This document shows, piece by piece, positions 62,485 through 64,000 of a DNA stretch of 64,000 nt. The translations under genes and the position numbers were made by a program. Under the pieces are notes generated by a model. That model had not been told where the DNA came from and searched no databases. It was given only the letters and a program-made list of their open reading frames with translations. The stretch comes from Terebella lapidaria. Lineage: Eukaryota > Annelida > Polychaeta > Terebellida > Terebellidae. The stretch covers positions 28,952,165-29,016,164 of the forward strand of contig OX424564.1 in NCBI GenBank assembly GCA_949152475.1. The letters run 5' to 3'. The stretch's first letter is position 1. Each line of letters opens with the position of its first letter.

Positions 62485-64000
62485 CTACTGCCCACCAGTA
62501 TCACGGCGCGAACTGCTCCCCGACGGCGGACGAGGTGGAATGGTATTTGGTACCAATGGTCGTCCGAAGCTTGTTCCTCTGGCATCAACCGGGAGAAGAT
62601 CGGGATCATGTAAACTCCACTGGGGTGGCACGTAGAACCCATTCCTGAGGCGTTCGTCCCGGATGGACCAATCTGGAATCCGGACGATCTGACGGGTCGG
62701 GACGAGACCAAACGGTGACTCTCTCTGCTCCATGGTCTCCACGTAGACGCCGGAGTCTCTCATCTCGGCTGGCCCCCACTGTTCCGGTCCCCAACGTACT
62801 GCATAGTATCTGGCATGCTCCGGGACTGCAGGTGCAAAGACGGATGCACTCCGTCCTCGAATATTCACCGGGAAACAGTGGGACGGACACGGTTGAGTTG
62901 AAGGACCGCCAAACGGGTAGAAAGTGTAAGGTGGACTCTGGGTTGGTGCTCGGGCTTGGCTCCTTCCGGACCGCTCACTGGAAGACTGTCGAGGCCTGGT
63001 TTCCACCGGAGACAGGATTCCGGGTGTAGCTCTGGCTTGACCTACCAGGATACTCCTCCGGGCTCTCTGCATGTCCGCATGGCCTCGGTCAGACGCGGAA
63101 GACTCCATTCCATCATCCCTAGCCGCTGAACTGGTTCTGCTTCCGGCTACTGCTTGAATGGTTGCCGGTAAAGTTCTCTCCGTGGATCCTCGGGTCTCCG
63201 TCTCACTGACAGCTCTGCTCCGGGTTCCGCCTTCCGCTTTGGTCTCCGCTCTGCCTCCGGATCTGCCAATGGGTCTGCTGTCCGCTCGGCTATCTGCTCT
63301 GCTATCTGCTCTGCTATCGGCTCGGCTATCGGCTCGGCCACTGGATCTGCTTTCTGCTCCGCCTCCGGGCCGGACGATCACGCTGCTCACCGCTCTGCCA
63401 CTGCTAGTCGTTCTCGGAGCTGGGCTCCGGAAACTATCTTCCTCGTCGTCTCTGCTCTGCATTTCCGCAATGTCCGCCACTCCAACTTCTGCCGCTACTC
63501 CGCTGGAACCTTCCTCCAACAACCGGAACTTGTAATCATACACCGCCTTGCCTTTTCCCTTGACGCTGCCTCCTGAAGACTTGGGTGGGGAGTGTCGCTT
63601 CTCCTCTCGGCCACGTTCTCCGCCTCGGTCCTTGGCACGCTCCGGGCTCTCCTTCCTATATTCCCGGCGTTGATGACGGCCGGATTTCTCCGGCGAACGG
63701 CTGCGACTCCGCTTCTTTCCGCGGTCTCGATCTGCTCCGGTACCTCGAGATGGGTCCGGGCTGTTTTTCCGGGAGGTGTTCCGGGAAGAACTTCGGGTCA
63801 CCGGTGGCTTAACCGGCTTTGGGTCCCCCGGGTCTTGCAACTCGTCTTCACTCGCCATAATTTTCAGCTCTGCTTCTTCTTCCGAACTGCTCTCCGCCTC
63901 CGTGGACGAAACGTCGGCTGCTAGTGTGGCCACCAACTGGGTACCGGAACGGTACCGGGTCCGGGACGAAACCGAACTTCCCGACTCCGACTCCGTATCC
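62485..64000 (-). CDS. 3'-terminal ORF of the second LTR retrotransposon, partial
   Basis: The frame is open from the right window edge to a stop at 62485, at least 504 codons, so the start is outside. The first part is acidic and Ser-rich. A long Arg/Ser-rich region of SR type follows (KKRSRSRSPEK), then a KGKGKAVYDYKFRLLEEG segment, and a repeat of ADSR units near 63275-63340. A less biased C-terminal region of about 150 residues is rich in Trp, Pro and Arg (VRWGPEQWGPAEM, PPQWSLHDPDLLPVDARG). I recognise no Gag, Pol or Env motif. It ends about 255 bp before the purine tract, so it is the last ORF: a long pol tail, an extra 3' ORF, or a captured sequence. Confidence 0.65.
   Translation of the reverse strand, partial: DTESESGSSVSSRTRYRSGTQLVATLAADVSSTEAESSSEEEAELKIMASEDELQDPGDPKPVKPPVTRSSSRNTSRKNSPDPSRGTGADRDRGKKRSRSRSPEKSGRHQRREYRKESPERAKDRGGERGREEKRHSPPKSSGGSVKGKGKAVYDYKFRLLEEGSSGVAAEVGVADIAEMQSRDDEEDSFRSPAPRTTSSGRAVSSVIVRPGGGAESRSSGRADSRADSRADSRADSRADSRPIGRSGGRAETKAEGGTRSRAVSETETRGSTERTLPATIQAVAGSRTSSAARDDGMESSASDRGHADMQRARRSILVGQARATPGILSPVETRPRQSSSERSGRSQARAPTQSPPYTFYPFGGPSTQPCPSHCFPVNIRGRSASVFAPAVPEHARYYAVRWGPEQWGPAEMRDSGVYVETMEQRESPFGLVPTRQIVRIPDWSIRDERLRNGFYVPPQWSLHDPDLLPVDARGTSFGRPLVPNTIPPRPPSGSSSRRDTGGQ

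Overview
The window is animal (metazoan) nuclear DNA, very probably from a lophotrochozoan and most likely a mollusc. There are no operons or bacterial genes. Host coding sequence is split into short exons with GT/AG borders, and most of the 64 kb is repeats and mobile elements. The mollusc call is an inference from the repeat types (interspersed elements with a tandem-repeat core, a CR1-like LINE, Ty3/gypsy elements) and from secreted PAN and galactose-binding-like modules.

Layout. 1-18443: thirteen full copies and one partial copy of a 1412-1413 bp satellite, cut by the left window edge. 18444-27400: a Ty3/gypsy retrotransposon on the minus strand, with an upstream ORF, gag, protease-RT and RNase H-integrase. 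It has a candidate -1 frameshift site at the gag/pol junction and one in-frame TGA inside pol. 29326-32973: a five-exon host gene on the minus strand encoding a small secreted galactose-binding-like (discoidin/F5-8C-like) protein. 33150-36565: gene-poor DNA with a 362 bp tandem repeat. 37180-42760: a decayed plus-strand gypsy pol split by two nested insertions, a tandem-core element and a foldback-like element made of inverted minisatellite. 42905-43815: a dead LINE fragment. 44790-46860: another tandem-core element, a tRNA-like module and a minisatellite. 47500-59473: a second host gene on the plus strand, paralogous to the first and carrying a PAN/apple exon. A 4.7 kb LINE sits in its long intron; the LINE's ORF1 ends in an IMPACT/YigZ-like (UPF0029) domain. 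60833-64000: the 3' LTR and 3'-terminal ORF of a second LTR retrotransposon that runs off the right edge.

The two host genes are head to head, about 14.7 kb apart. They share a signal-peptide exon followed by a phase-1 intron, and a 272 bp galactose-binding exon of identical length and phase, so they are diverged duplicates. The most novel items are the YigZ-like domain in the LINE ORF1, the foldback-like element with minisatellite arms and a 6 bp target duplication, the paralogous lectin-like genes, the nuclear-receptor-type motifs repeated inside the tandem-core elements, and the unrecognised 3' ORF of the right-hand LTR element. All calls were made by reading; no database search was run.
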